Source of the DNA: Halobacteriales archaeon QS_4_70_19
GTDB lineage: Archaea; Halobacteriota; Halobacteria; Halobacteriales; Haloarculaceae
Assembly: GCA_003020985.1 (NCBI GenBank)
Contig: PXRM01000014.1
Coordinates: 78,265 to 142,264 of the forward strand
Direction: 5' to 3'
DNA: 64,000 nt
Positions 24,901 through 33,021 of this stretch are shown here, one piece after another (position 1 is the stretch's first letter; each line of letters starts with the position of its first letter). The notes under the pieces are model-generated. The model did not search any database and was not told where the DNA came from. It worked only from the letters and a program-made list of their open reading frames with translations. The position numbers and the translations under genes are program-made.

Positions 24901-26154
24901 GTGACCGCTGCAGACGAGGGGGACCGCTACGCCGGGCGGATGCTGGCCGTCCTCGTACTCGGCTGGGCCGTCCTCCAGGGTGGCCGGTTCATCCTGAGCC
25001 CGCTCCTGCCGGCCATCACCGACGACCTCTCGATGAACGCCGCCACCGCCGGCCTCGCGCTGAGCGGGTTCCAGGCGGTGTACGCCGTCACCCAGTACCC
25101 GAGCGGCCGGCTCTCGGACGCCTGGTCGCGCGCGACGCTCCTGCTCCCGGGGCTCGCCGTCCTCGTGGCGGCCTTCCTCGCCATCGGTGCGGCGCCGAAC
25201 TACCTCGCGTTCGTGGCCGGCGCCGTCCTCCTGGGCCTGGGGAAGGGTATCTACGTGACGCCGTCGCGGGCGCTGCTGTCGGACCTGTTCGTCGAGCGCC
25301 GGGGGCGAGCGCTGGGCGTCTACACCGCCGGGACGGACGTCGGCGGCCTGGCCGCGGCGGGCGTCGCGGCGCTCGTGCTGGCGACGACCCTCCCGTTCGT
25401 CGGACTCCCGGCGGGGTGGCACGCCGCCCTCGAGGCCGCCGACTGGCGCTCCCCGTTCCTCCCCATCGCGGCGCTGCTGGCGCTCGCGGCGCTCCTGTAC
25501 GTCGGCTGGAACCGCGAACCCTACCGGACGGGCCCGGTGTCGCTGGGCCTCCGGGACACGGTCCGACGGCTGGCGACCACCCGAGAGCAACGGGAGGTAC
25601 TGGCCGCCTACGCGCTCTTCTACTTCATGGTGGGCGGCTGGATCAACTTCCTCCCGACCTACCTGGCGGCCGCGAAGGGGGTCCCGGAGGTGGTGGCGTC
25701 GGCGGGGTTCGCGCTGGTGTTCCTCACCGGCATCCTCACCAAGCCGGCGGCCGGCTGGCTGTCGGACCGATTTCCCCGGCGGGCCGTCTCCGTCGGGGGG
25801 CTCCTCCTCGCGACCACGGCGCTGGCAGGGGTGGTGCTGGCCTCGTCGGTCCCCGTGCTGGCGGTCGGCGTGGTGGCGCTCGCCCTGGGGTATAAGACCC
25901 AGTTCCCCATCGTGGACGCCATCCTGCTCGACGCGGCGCCGGACGCGAACACGGGGGGCGACCTCGGGGCCGCACGGGCGCTGTTCCTCGGCATCGGGAG
26001 CCTGGGCCCGGCGTACGTCGGCACCATCGCGTCCGTCGCGGGCTACGAGGTGGCGTTCGCCGGGCTCGCGCCGTGTCTCCTCGTCGCCGCGGCCGTCATC
26101 GGCCGGCAGCACCGGCGCCGGCAAACGGCAGCGGGGGCGGCGATCGCCGACTGA
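24901..26154 (+). CDS. Major facilitator superfamily transporter
   Basis: 417 residues with about twelve hydrophobic helices in two halves. The loop 2-3 motif is GRLSDAWSRATLLLPG and loop 8-9 shows GWLSDRFPRRAVSVGG, both variants of the MFS G-x-L-(S/A)-D-R signature. NAATAGLALSGFQAVYAVTQYPSGRL resembles nitrate/nitrite and hexuronate-type transporters, but substrate cannot be assigned. GTG 24901 gives a short cytoplasmic N-terminus. No obvious partner enzyme is adjacent. Confidence 0.88.
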   Translation: MTAADEGDRYAGRMLAVLVLGWAVLQGGRFILSPLLPAITDDLSMNAATAGLALSGFQAVYAVTQYPSGRLSDAWSRATLLLPGLAVLVAAFLAIGAAPNYLAFVAGAVLLGLGKGIYVTPSRALLSDLFVERRGRALGVYTAGTDVGGLAAAGVAALVLATTLPFVGLPAGWHAALEAADWRSPFLPIAALLALAALLYVGWNREPYRTGPVSLGLRDTVRRLATTREQREVLAAYALFYFMVGGWINFLPTYLAAAKGVPEVVASAGFALVFLTGILTKPAAGWLSDRFPRRAVSVGGLLLATTALAGVVLASSVPVLAVGVVALALGYKTQFPIVDAILLDAAPDANTGGDLGAARALFLGIGSLGPAYVGTIASVAGYEVAFAGLAPCLLVAAAVIGRQHRRRQTAAGAAIAD

Positions 26155-26295
26155 CACCGTCCCGCACGGCAGTGTTAAGGACCGTCGATGAACGGCCGTT
26201 CGCTGATTCATCTGTAGGAAAGAATATCGCGTGCGGAGAATGGGCGAGCACGTGACACGGTCCGCCACGTGACGCCCGAGACATAGTGACCGAGT

Positions 26296-27435
26296 ATGAG
26301 ACTGAAACAGACATCTGCCGTCGTGCTGACGGCACTGGTGGTGGGGTCGGCGGTGCTGGCACTCCCCGTGATGGGGAGCGCAGCGACACCGGGGAACCCG
26401 CCCGAACCGGACAAGGAACAGCGACCGCCCTCCGACGGTGCGAACTTCACGATCATCCCGGACGACCCGACGCCGGACACCGGGACGGCCTACACCATGC
26501 TCTCGAAGGGTGTCGGCCCCTGGAACGGGAGCGACGGTCTCCAGGAGATCGACTACTACAAGATCACGACGCAGGACACCCGGTTCCGGGACTGTTCGCC
26601 GAGTGACGCGCAGGCGTTCGGGATCGACCGTGACAACGACGACCCCGGGACCGCCACGGACACCGGACTGCTGCGGCACATGCGTGACTACTCCGTTGAC
26701 GGCCGCGTCATCGCCGTCACCATCTACGACGAGGAGGACCTGGGCGGCGACCCGACGCACCTCAACGACACCGACGAGACGGTCGCCAAACTGGCGAACT
26801 GCGTCGTCACGCCCTCCGAGCCGGGCTGGTACCAGTTCAAGGGGTACGTGAACGGGACCAACTACGACGGGAAGTTCCAGGAGGTGCTGCTCTACTCGAA
26901 GTACTTCTACGTCTGTGACTGTTCGAGCGAGGCGGAGGCCCGCGAGCAGCTCGGGCCGCGCCCGTACAGCGACACGGACTCGGGCGACTCCGGGTCGGAT
27001 GGTGGCGACACGGACGCTTCGACCGCCACGCCCACCGCGACACCGGCCCCGGACGACGGGGGGACCGAATCGACGGTGACGGCGACCGCGACCGCCACGC
27101 CCACCGCGACCGCCACGCTGACTGCAACCGTCACGACCACGCCCGGCCAGGCAGCCGGGCAGGGCGACGGCTCGGACGGCGAGACAGCGACGGCCGACGA
27201 CAGCGGCGGTGACGGTGGTGTCAGCGACGGCGGTGCCGGCGATGGCGGCAGCGGTAGCAGCGCCGCGACCAGTACGGCGTCGGGGGGTGGCGACCAGCAG
27301 GCGGGCGGCAGCGGTGGCCAGGCCGGCGGCCGGGAGCGGCGGACCCCGACGGCCGGCGATGGCTCCGGCTTCGGACTGCTCGCGGCGCTGGGCGGCCTGC
27401 TCCTGACCGGACTGCTAGCCCGCCGGGACGACTGA
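26296..27435 (+). CDS. Secreted protein with Thr/Gly-rich stalk and archaeosortase-type C-terminal signal
   Basis: 379 residues. An N-terminal signal peptide (VVLTALVVGSAVLALPVMGSAA) is followed by a globular domain of about 190 residues that I do not recognise, with three Cys (RDCSP, NCVV, CDCS region). Next come long Asp/Ser/Gly and Thr/Ala/Pro low-complexity tracts (TATATPTATATLTATVTTTP) typical of O-glycosylated stalks. The C-terminus GSGFGLLAALGGLLLTGLLARRDD is a tripartite GF motif, hydrophobic helix and basic cluster: a PGF-CTERM-like archaeosortase substrate. It is thus a likely client of the archaeosortases at 8.6-10.7 kb. Confidence 0.82.
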   Translation: MRLKQTSAVVLTALVVGSAVLALPVMGSAATPGNPPEPDKEQRPPSDGANFTIIPDDPTPDTGTAYTMLSKGVGPWNGSDGLQEIDYYKITTQDTRFRDCSPSDAQAFGIDRDNDDPGTATDTGLLRHMRDYSVDGRVIAVTIYDEEDLGGDPTHLNDTDETVAKLANCVVTPSEPGWYQFKGYVNGTNYDGKFQEVLLYSKYFYVCDCSSEAEAREQLGPRPYSDTDSGDSGSDGGDTDASTATPTATPAPDDGGTESTVTATATATPTATATLTATVTTTPGQAAGQGDGSDGETATADDSGGDGGVSDGGAGDGGSGSSAATSTASGGGDQQAGGSGGQAGGRERRTPTAGDGSGFGLLAALGGLLLTGLLARRDD

Positions 27436-27449
27436 CGCCCCGGGCGCCC

Positions 27450-28136
27450 TCACTCGCCCCCGCGCTGGTGGTACTCCTCCAGGATCGACGAGAGCATCGT
27501 CGACTCCGCCTTCCGAAGGTGCTCGTCGACGGTCGACGGCGCGAGTTCCAGTTCGTCGGCGAGCTCCGTCTGGGTGATTCCCCGCGGGATCCGGTAGTAC
27601 CCGCGGTCGACCGCGGTCTCGAAGATTTCGCGCTGGCGCTCGGTCAGGAGCGCACGGGCGTCCTTCCGGCCGGGCGTGTAGTGTCCCACCTCCTCCACGG
27701 TCACCCGGACGTCGTCCGGGACCGCGGTGAGCGCCTCCCGGAGTGTCGAATGTTGCCCCACGATACGGACCCTGAGACTCCCGTCCGCGCGGAACCGGAT
27801 GGGCGTCTCGACGATGAGTGCGTGGTCGTAGGGGAGCCCGAGCAGCGTCCCGTCGGGGTCGCTCAGCTCGAGGTGAGCGTAGCAGTGGAACCCGCCGTCG
27901 GCGTCGGGCCCCGTCAGGTCGTAGTCGAGGAGCCCTTCGCCCTGGATGGCCGCGATGGCCGCGTCACGGTCCCCCTCGAGCCGGTAGAGCAACGCGCCGG
28001 TCCCGTCGGCGTACGCGTCGAGGTGATGGAGGAGCTTGCGCGAGACCCCCTCGGCTGCGGCCAGGCGACCGTCGACCGGATGGATGCCCCCGTCGCCGAA
28101 GGTCAGTACGAGATCGAAGTAGCGGATGGTCACCAC
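27450..28136 (-). CDS. HTH-10 (bacterio-opsin activator-type) transcriptional regulator
   Basis: 228 residues. The C-terminal 55 residues hold the HTH-10 domain: LLTERQREIFETAVDRGYYRIPRGITQTELADELELAPSTVDEHLRKAE. The N-terminal part (TIRYFDLVLTFGDGGIHPVDGRL) is a ligand or protein interaction domain seen in haloarchaeal Bat-like regulators. Start is uncertain: two adjacent GTG codons (28136, 28133) follow GGAG, and a TATA-like GTTAACA near 28193 could serve a longer form. It is divergent from the cupin/zinc-ribbon gene, which may be its target. Confidence 0.83.
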   Translation of the reverse strand: MVTIRYFDLVLTFGDGGIHPVDGRLAAAEGVSRKLLHHLDAYADGTGALLYRLEGDRDAAIAAIQGEGLLDYDLTGPDADGGFHCYAHLELSDPDGTLLGLPYDHALIVETPIRFRADGSLRVRIVGQHSTLREALTAVPDDVRVTVEEVGHYTPGRKDARALLTERQREIFETAVDRGYYRIPRGITQTELADELELAPSTVDEHLRKAESTMLSSILEEYHQRGGE

Positions 28137-28282
28137 CTCCGAGACCGACGGTGACCGGACTCGGTACCGGGGTACGACTGGTGCGGAGGTGTTAACGGTT
28201 CCGACGCGAACCGCCCGCGGCTCCCGGTGCCGGCGCGAGGGGCGTCCCCGACGTTTATCCGTCGAGCACCCTCCTCCCCGCC

Positions 28283-28765
28283 ATGGAGAAGGTCGCCATC
28301 GACGACGTCGAGACGCGGAACAGCCCACTAGGAGTCCACAGCCTGCGCAAACCCGTCTCGTCGGCGCTCGGCACCGAACACTTCGCGATGAACTACTTCG
28401 AGCTCGAGCCGGGGGAGTCGTTCTCCGGCGGTCTCCACACTCACCACGACCAGGAGGAAGTGTTCTACGTGATGGAGGGCGCGGTGGAGTTCGACGTCGG
28501 GATGGAGCGGGAGACGACCGTCGTCGAGGCCGGCGAACTCATCCGATTCGCTCCCGGCGAGTACCAGACCGGGTGGAACCGCGGCGACGAACCCGTCAGC
28601 GGCTGGGCGCTCGGTGCCCCCGGCGCACAGCACGACTGGGACGAACTGGAGTCGGTCGTCGACTGCCGCGAGTGCGGCGAGGAGACGCCCCATGCGACCC
28701 GGATCAACGAGGAGGGGCGGTTCGAGATGACCTGCAACGACTGCGGGACCTCGTTCACGATGTAG
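28283..28765 (+). CDS. Cupin domain protein with C-terminal zinc ribbon
   Basis: 160 residues. The cupin barrel shows motif 1 GLHTHHDQEEVFYVMEGAVEF (His-x-His, Glu) and motif 2 FAPGEYQTGWNRGDEP. The C-terminus adds a ribbon with CRECG and CNDCG, four Cys able to bind zinc. The cupin may bind a metal or small ligand; the ribbon suggests nucleic acid or protein contact. It faces away from the HTH-10 regulator 146 bases upstream. No enzyme activity can be assigned. Confidence 0.85.
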   Translation: MEKVAIDDVETRNSPLGVHSLRKPVSSALGTEHFAMNYFELEPGESFSGGLHTHHDQEEVFYVMEGAVEFDVGMERETTVVEAGELIRFAPGEYQTGWNRGDEPVSGWALGAPGAQHDWDELESVVDCRECGEETPHATRINEEGRFEMTCNDCGTSFTM

Positions 28766-28849
28766 GGGGCCGCGCCGGCACGGACCCTCACGGCGATGGC
28801 ATCGGACACCCCCTGTGGCGACAACGGACAGACACGGGACGGAAGCCGG

Positions 28850-30595
28850 TCAATCCTCCAGCCGCAGGCGACGGACCACGAACGTCCGTTCCAGGGCGGC
28901 CAGGAACGGCCCCAGCCGGGGGCCCTGGTCCTCGTCGAGGAACAGGCGGTAGCCGGCGGTGAAGAAGTCGCCCACCTCGACGTCGTGGTCGCGGGCGGTC
29001 TCGTAGACGGCCTCCTGGAGCGCCTCGCCGTCCGGTTCCTCGCGCTCGACGAGGTCGGCGAGGTCGGCGAGCGCCGCCTCGACGTCGGCGTCGAACGCGA
29101 CGTCCGGCAGGGCCTCGGCGAGTCGGTAGTTGTACTCGTTGTCGGTGCGGACGGCCCAGTTGCGGGCCAGCGGGACGCGGTCGAGCGCGTCCGCGACGGC
29201 CCACTCGGGCGCGTCGTCGGGGATGTGTCCCGAGCGACGCGCCATCGTCTCCCGGAGGTCCTGATCGTCGGTCATCCCCAGCACCGCCGCGAAGGTGTAC
29301 GGGATGCGGACCCGTTCGGGGCGGCGTTCGTCGACGCAGAACGGGTAGACCCGCTCGGCACGCTCGCGCTCGTTCTCCGGAGCCTCGACCTCGCCGAAGT
29401 GGACGCGCTCGAAGCGGTCGAACTCGTCGACCAGCTGGTCCAGCGTCCCGATGTCGAAGTCACGGGCACGCTTCGGATCCTTCGCGAAGAAGAAGTGGAC
29501 CACCTCCCGCTCCAGCAGGTCCAACACCTCGCCGGCGAGGACGACGTTCCCGGCCGAGGAGGAGAACGGCTCCCCGTTGAGCGTGAACCACTCGTACACC
29601 ATCGGGACGGGCGGCTGGTCGCCGAAGACCGCGCGGGCGATGTGGTCGCCGGAGGGCCAGGACCCCTCGGCGTGGTCCTTGCCGAACGGCTCGAAGTCGA
29701 CCCCGAGGACGCGCCACTGGGCCGGCCACTCGAACCGCCACGGGAGCTTCCCCTCGCGGAACGTGGCGGTCCCCTCGTGGCCACAGCCCTCGATGGTCCT
29801 GTCGCCGGCCTCCACGTCCGTACAGCGGTAGTCCACGGTGCCGGCGTCGATATCGACCTCCGTCACCGTCTCGGTCACCCTCCCACACTCCGCGCAGATG
29901 GGGTTGAACGGGACGTAGTCGGCGTCGACCTTGTTCTGGTAGTTGGCCAGTACCTCCCGGGCGCGGTCGGCGTTCGCGAGGACGTGCCGGGTCGCGTCCG
30001 CCAGCCGGCCGGACTCGTACAGGTCGGTGTTCGAGACGACCTCGATGTCGACGCCCAGCTGCTCGGCGGACCGGCGGATGAGCCCCGAGAAGTGGTCGCC
30101 GTACGAGTCACAGCAGCCGAACGGGTCCGGGATGGCGGTGTACGGCTTCCCGAGGTTGCGCCCGAGGACGCCCGCGTCCTCCACCTCGCCGAGACCGACG
30201 ACGGTGCCGTCGCGGTCGGCGAGCTTCCGGGGGACCTTCCGGAGCGGGTCCCGGTCGTCCGTGGTGAACACCTGCCGGACCTCGTGGCCCCGCTCGCGGA
30301 GCACCTCGGCGACGAAGTAGCCCCGCATCACCTCGTTCATGTTGCCGAGGTGGGGGACACCGGAGGGCGAGATGCCGCCCTTGATAACGACCGGGGCGTC
30401 CGGGTCGCGCTCGCCGGCCTCGACGGTCGCCTCGACCTGCGCCTCGACGGCGTCGGCGACGGCATCGGCCCAGAAGGCGTGCCGGCGGTCGCTCTCGGCC
30501 AGCGAGTGCGGCGACCGGGCGCCGAACGCGTCGGCGTCGAGCGGTACGTCGGCCGCGTCCCCCGGGGCGTCGGGGTCGACCGGCTCGTCGCTCAC
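28850..30595 (-). CDS. lysS: Class I lysyl-tRNA synthetase
   Basis: 581 residues. The class I HIGH-type motif is PSGVPHLGN and the KMSKS-type loop is PFSSSAGNV, both forms used by archaeal class I LysRS. A four-Cys zinc site is seen in ICAECG and the later CTDVE/GCGHEG segment. It charges tRNA(Lys). The GTG at 30595 overlaps the pyrH stop by four bases (GTGA), so it is the second gene of a pyrH-lysS unit. The 1209-residue track ORF continues through antisense of pyrH and moaE and is not real. Confidence 0.95.
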   Translation of the reverse strand: MSDEPVDPDAPGDAADVPLDADAFGARSPHSLAESDRRHAFWADAVADAVEAQVEATVEAGERDPDAPVVIKGGISPSGVPHLGNMNEVMRGYFVAEVLRERGHEVRQVFTTDDRDPLRKVPRKLADRDGTVVGLGEVEDAGVLGRNLGKPYTAIPDPFGCCDSYGDHFSGLIRRSAEQLGVDIEVVSNTDLYESGRLADATRHVLANADRAREVLANYQNKVDADYVPFNPICAECGRVTETVTEVDIDAGTVDYRCTDVEAGDRTIEGCGHEGTATFREGKLPWRFEWPAQWRVLGVDFEPFGKDHAEGSWPSGDHIARAVFGDQPPVPMVYEWFTLNGEPFSSSAGNVVLAGEVLDLLEREVVHFFFAKDPKRARDFDIGTLDQLVDEFDRFERVHFGEVEAPENERERAERVYPFCVDERRPERVRIPYTFAAVLGMTDDQDLRETMARRSGHIPDDAPEWAVADALDRVPLARNWAVRTDNEYNYRLAEALPDVAFDADVEAALADLADLVEREEPDGEALQEAVYETARDHDVEVGDFFTAGYRLFLDEDQGPRLGPFLAALERTFVVRRLRLED

Positions 30596-31287
30596 GACTC
30601 CACCTCCTCGTCGGGGACGATCTCCGTGCCGTCGAAGTCGCCGGCGCGGACCGCCCGCCGGACGCGGTCGGGGTCGGCCCCGTCGAGGACGAGCGTCCGG
30701 ATGCCGGAGCGCTGGACCAGTTTGGCGGCCAGCAGGTCGATGGGTGCGTTCGAGCCCGCAGATCCCAGCGACCCGCCAGCGGCGACCAGCTCGACGAGGT
30801 CCGCCGCCGGGAGCCGCTCGTGTCGCTCGGCGTCGGGGTCCTCGTTCGGGTCGGCGTCGAACACGCCCGGGACGCTGGTCGCGTACACCAGCAGGTCGGC
30901 CTCGACGTACTCGGCGAGCGCGGCGGCGACGGCGTCGGTGGTCTGGCCCGGCACGACCCCGCCCATCACCACGAGCCCGTCTCGGCGGAGGGCCTCGGCG
31001 GCGGCGTCGTACTCCTCGGGCGGCTTGATGGGGCCATCCATCGCCGCGCCGAGGAGGCGGGCGTTCAGGCGCGTGACGCCGATCCCCAGCTGGTCGAGCT
31101 CGATCTCGTTGCCGCCCAGTTCGCGGGCGGCGTCGATGTACTCCCGGGCGACCCGGCCGCCGCCGACGACCGCGGCGACCTCGTGGTCCACCGCGAGCTC
31201 CGACAGGACCTTGCCGTACGCGGCGACCCGGTCCGCGGCCAGGTCCGGCGCGAGGACGCTCCCCCCGACGGAGACGACTACCTTCAT
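30592..31287 (-). CDS. pyrH: UMP kinase
   Basis: Phosphorylates UMP to UDP with ATP. The 231-residue protein belongs to the archaeal amino-acid-kinase-fold branch: MKVVVSVGGSVLAPDL (phosphate loop), VVGGGRVAREYI, and YATSVPGVFDADPNEDP near the nucleotide site, then GSNAPIDLLAAKLVQRSGI. ATG 31287 gives the canonical N-terminus. It is the first gene of the unit with lysS (four-base overlap) and is divergent from the moaE fusion. Confidence 0.95.
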   Translation of the reverse strand: MKVVVSVGGSVLAPDLAADRVAAYGKVLSELAVDHEVAAVVGGGRVAREYIDAARELGGNEIELDQLGIGVTRLNARLLGAAMDGPIKPPEEYDAAAEALRRDGLVVMGGVVPGQTTDAVAAALAEYVEADLLVYATSVPGVFDADPNEDPDAERHERLPAADLVELVAAGGSLGSAGSNAPIDLLAAKLVQRSGIRTLVLDGADPDRVRRAVRAGDFDGTEIVPDEEVES

Positions 31288-31378
31288 GCTCGCCGGTTCC
31301 GCCGGGCGGGCGGTTAAGCTTCCGCTTGAGGGTCGAGCAGCCGGGGGATACAAGCCCGCAGGCCACCTGGCGTCGGGC

Positions 31379-32200
31379 ATGCAAGCAGTTGCCATCTGCG
31401 GGTCGGGGGCGGCGGCGCTGGCCGCTCGCCTGACCGACGCACTGGAGGGCCGCGTCGGCGTCGTCCGGCAGGTCGTCGAGGACGGTGGTGAGGCCGGCAG
31501 CCGAGTCTCGTCGGGCGAAAGTGCCGCGACCGTCCCCGGCGACGGGGCGGCGACGACCTACCGGCTGGGGGCCGACGCGTGGCACGCCAGCGGTCCGGGG
31601 CCCTCGCTCCGGGACGCCATCGAGCGACTCGCACCGGACCACGACCACGCGCTCGCGGTGGGCTTCCCGGAGGCCGACCTGCCGACGGTCATCGTCGGTA
31701 AGGCGGAGGTCCCGGGCGAGGTCATCGCGCGTGTCACCGACCCGGAGGGGCCGACAGCGGACGTCGTGGCCGCCATCGAGGCGGTTGAGCCGTTCGAGAC
31801 GCTGGAGTCGCTGGTCGCCGAGGTGAAACGCGCGCCCGACGCCGACCGCTCCGGCGCCATCGCCACGTTCACCGGACGCGTCCGTGCCCGGGACGGCCCC
31901 GACGACGACCGGACCCAGTATCTGGAGTTCGAGAAGTACGAGTCGGTCGCCGAGAGCCGGATGCGAACCATCGAGGACGAACTGGCGACCCGCGACGGGG
32001 TGTTCGAGGTCCGGCTCCACCACCGGACGGGCGTCATCCCGGACGGGGAGGACATCGTCTTCGTGGTCGTGCTGGCCGGCCACCGCGAGGAGGCGTTCCG
32101 CACCGTCGAGGACGGCATCAACCGGCTCAAGGACGAGGTCCCCATCTTCAAGAAGGAAGTCACGGAGAGCGAGACGTTCTGGGTCCACGAGCGGGAGTGA
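31379..32200 (+). CDS. moaE: Molybdopterin synthase large subunit with degenerate MobB-like N-terminal domain
   Basis: 273 residues. The C-terminal 135 residues are MoaE: GAIATFTGRVRARDG, YLEFEKYESVAESRM, VRLHHRTGVIPDGEDIVFVVVLAGHREEAF and the end VPIFKKEVTESETFWVHE, including the active-site Lys pair. MoaE with MoaD converts precursor Z into molybdopterin. The first 140 residues resemble MobB (guanine-dinucleotide cofactor maturation), but the expected GK(S/T) of the P-loop is missing (ICGSGAAALAARL), so nucleotide binding is doubtful. ATG 31379 is used; the enormous track ORF is antisense lysS. It joins two moeA copies in this window. Confidence 0.9.
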   Translation: MQAVAICGSGAAALAARLTDALEGRVGVVRQVVEDGGEAGSRVSSGESAATVPGDGAATTYRLGADAWHASGPGPSLRDAIERLAPDHDHALAVGFPEADLPTVIVGKAEVPGEVIARVTDPEGPTADVVAAIEAVEPFETLESLVAEVKRAPDADRSGAIATFTGRVRARDGPDDDRTQYLEFEKYESVAESRMRTIEDELATRDGVFEVRLHHRTGVIPDGEDIVFVVVLAGHREEAFRTVEDGINRLKDEVPIFKKEVTESETFWVHERE

Positions 32201-32453
32201 CCCCCGGCGACCGGAGACGACCCCGCCGACCGGGGCGGCGCGAGGCCGCGCGGCCCCCGGTTCGCGACCCTGTTTTCGACGAACGAACCCTGAATACATC
32301 CGCCATCGCAGATGTAACGGAAGATGATGAGAGATAGCGAACGAAGGATTCAGAGCACTCGATAAAAGTTCTGAGCGATTCTCGAAAGGACGTGAAACGA
32401 ACTCTTTTCGCCCTCCGGGGGTCGAAACGAGCCGAAGACACGCCAAGCGACTC
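32201..32453. other. Long upstream region of the DUF7123-like gene
   Basis: About 250 bases without an ORF of interest, noticeably less GC-rich, with repeated GAACGAA/CGAAAC-type words (GACGAACGAACC, GAAACGAACTC, TCGAAACGAGCC). It leads into a strong TATA box at 32456. It could be an untranslated regulatory stretch or small RNA; nothing further is seen. Confidence 0.35.
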
Positions 32454-32464
32454 CCCTTTATATG
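32454..32464 (+). promoter_or_regulatory. TATA box of the DUF7123-like gene
   Basis: CCTTTATATGC lies about 40 bases before the ATG at 32501 and about 30 before an in-frame GTG at 32492. It is one of the clearest TATA boxes in the window and suggests a highly expressed gene. Confidence 0.6.
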
Positions 32465-32500
32465 CTGGTCTGGTCGCAAGGCGGGAGCGAGGTGTCAGAG

Positions 32501-32755
32501 ATGAGCGCAACCACGCAGTCCCCCTCCGACGACGCGGAGACCGAGAGCAAGTACGAACGCCTGCAGGCGTACCTCAGCGAGCGCGCCGAGGACGGCGAAC
32601 TCTACTTCAAGAGCAAGTTCATCGCGGACGAGGTCGGCCTCTCCGCGAAGGAGATCGGCGCGCTGATGGTACAGCTGCGCGACTCCGCGACCGACCTCGA
32701 GATCGAGAAGTGGTCGTACACGAGCGCGACCACGTGGCGCGTGGAACCCGCGTAA
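32501..32755 (+). CDS. DUF7123-like small winged-helix protein
   Basis: 84 residues. After a short acidic leader the sequence KYERLQAYLSERAEDGELYFKSKFIADEVGLSAKEIGALMVQL reads as a helix-turn-helix, followed by EIEKWSYTSATTWRVE as a wing. Haloarchaea carry a strongly conserved family of this form. It is probably a DNA-binding or RNA-binding house-keeping factor; the target is unknown. A GTG at 32492 (VSEMSAT) is an alternative start closer to the predicted transcription start. Confidence 0.75.
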   Translation: MSATTQSPSDDAETESKYERLQAYLSERAEDGELYFKSKFIADEVGLSAKEIGALMVQLRDSATDLEIEKWSYTSATTWRVEPA

Positions 32756-33021
32756 TCGACGCCTCGACTCCCTACCCGACGGAGCCCCACCGCGAGGCCG
32801 CCCGACTGGTCCCCCGATCGGGTCCCCGCCGTGTGCCGGGTCGTTTTCGGTTTTTCCACCCCATTACGAACCTCTACTGCGCGGTATCTTGCTTAAATGA
32901 CTCATTATGGACGTTCATCTACAGTGTGCGGGTTGATATCGTGACAGTGGATTCCACAGCGGACGGGAGGATGCCGACGGAGGAGGGAACCGGGCCCGGC
33001 GACAGCCCGTGACGGGGGGCG

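Noticed and set aside
26990-27140. GACCGCCACG repeats as a CRISPR-like array
   Set aside because: No regular spacer; they encode the Thr/Ala/Pro stalk of a secreted protein.
28796-31378. Plus-strand ORF continuous with moaE (1134 residues)
   Set aside because: Upstream of the ATG at 31379 it is antisense to lysS and pyrH; MoaE and its N-terminal domain account for the real gene.
28850-32479. Minus-strand ORF of 1209 residues as one giant protein
   Set aside because: Only the part up to the GTG at 30595 is lysyl-tRNA synthetase; upstream it runs through a second frame of pyrH and antisense moaE with Arg/Pro/Gly-rich sequence.
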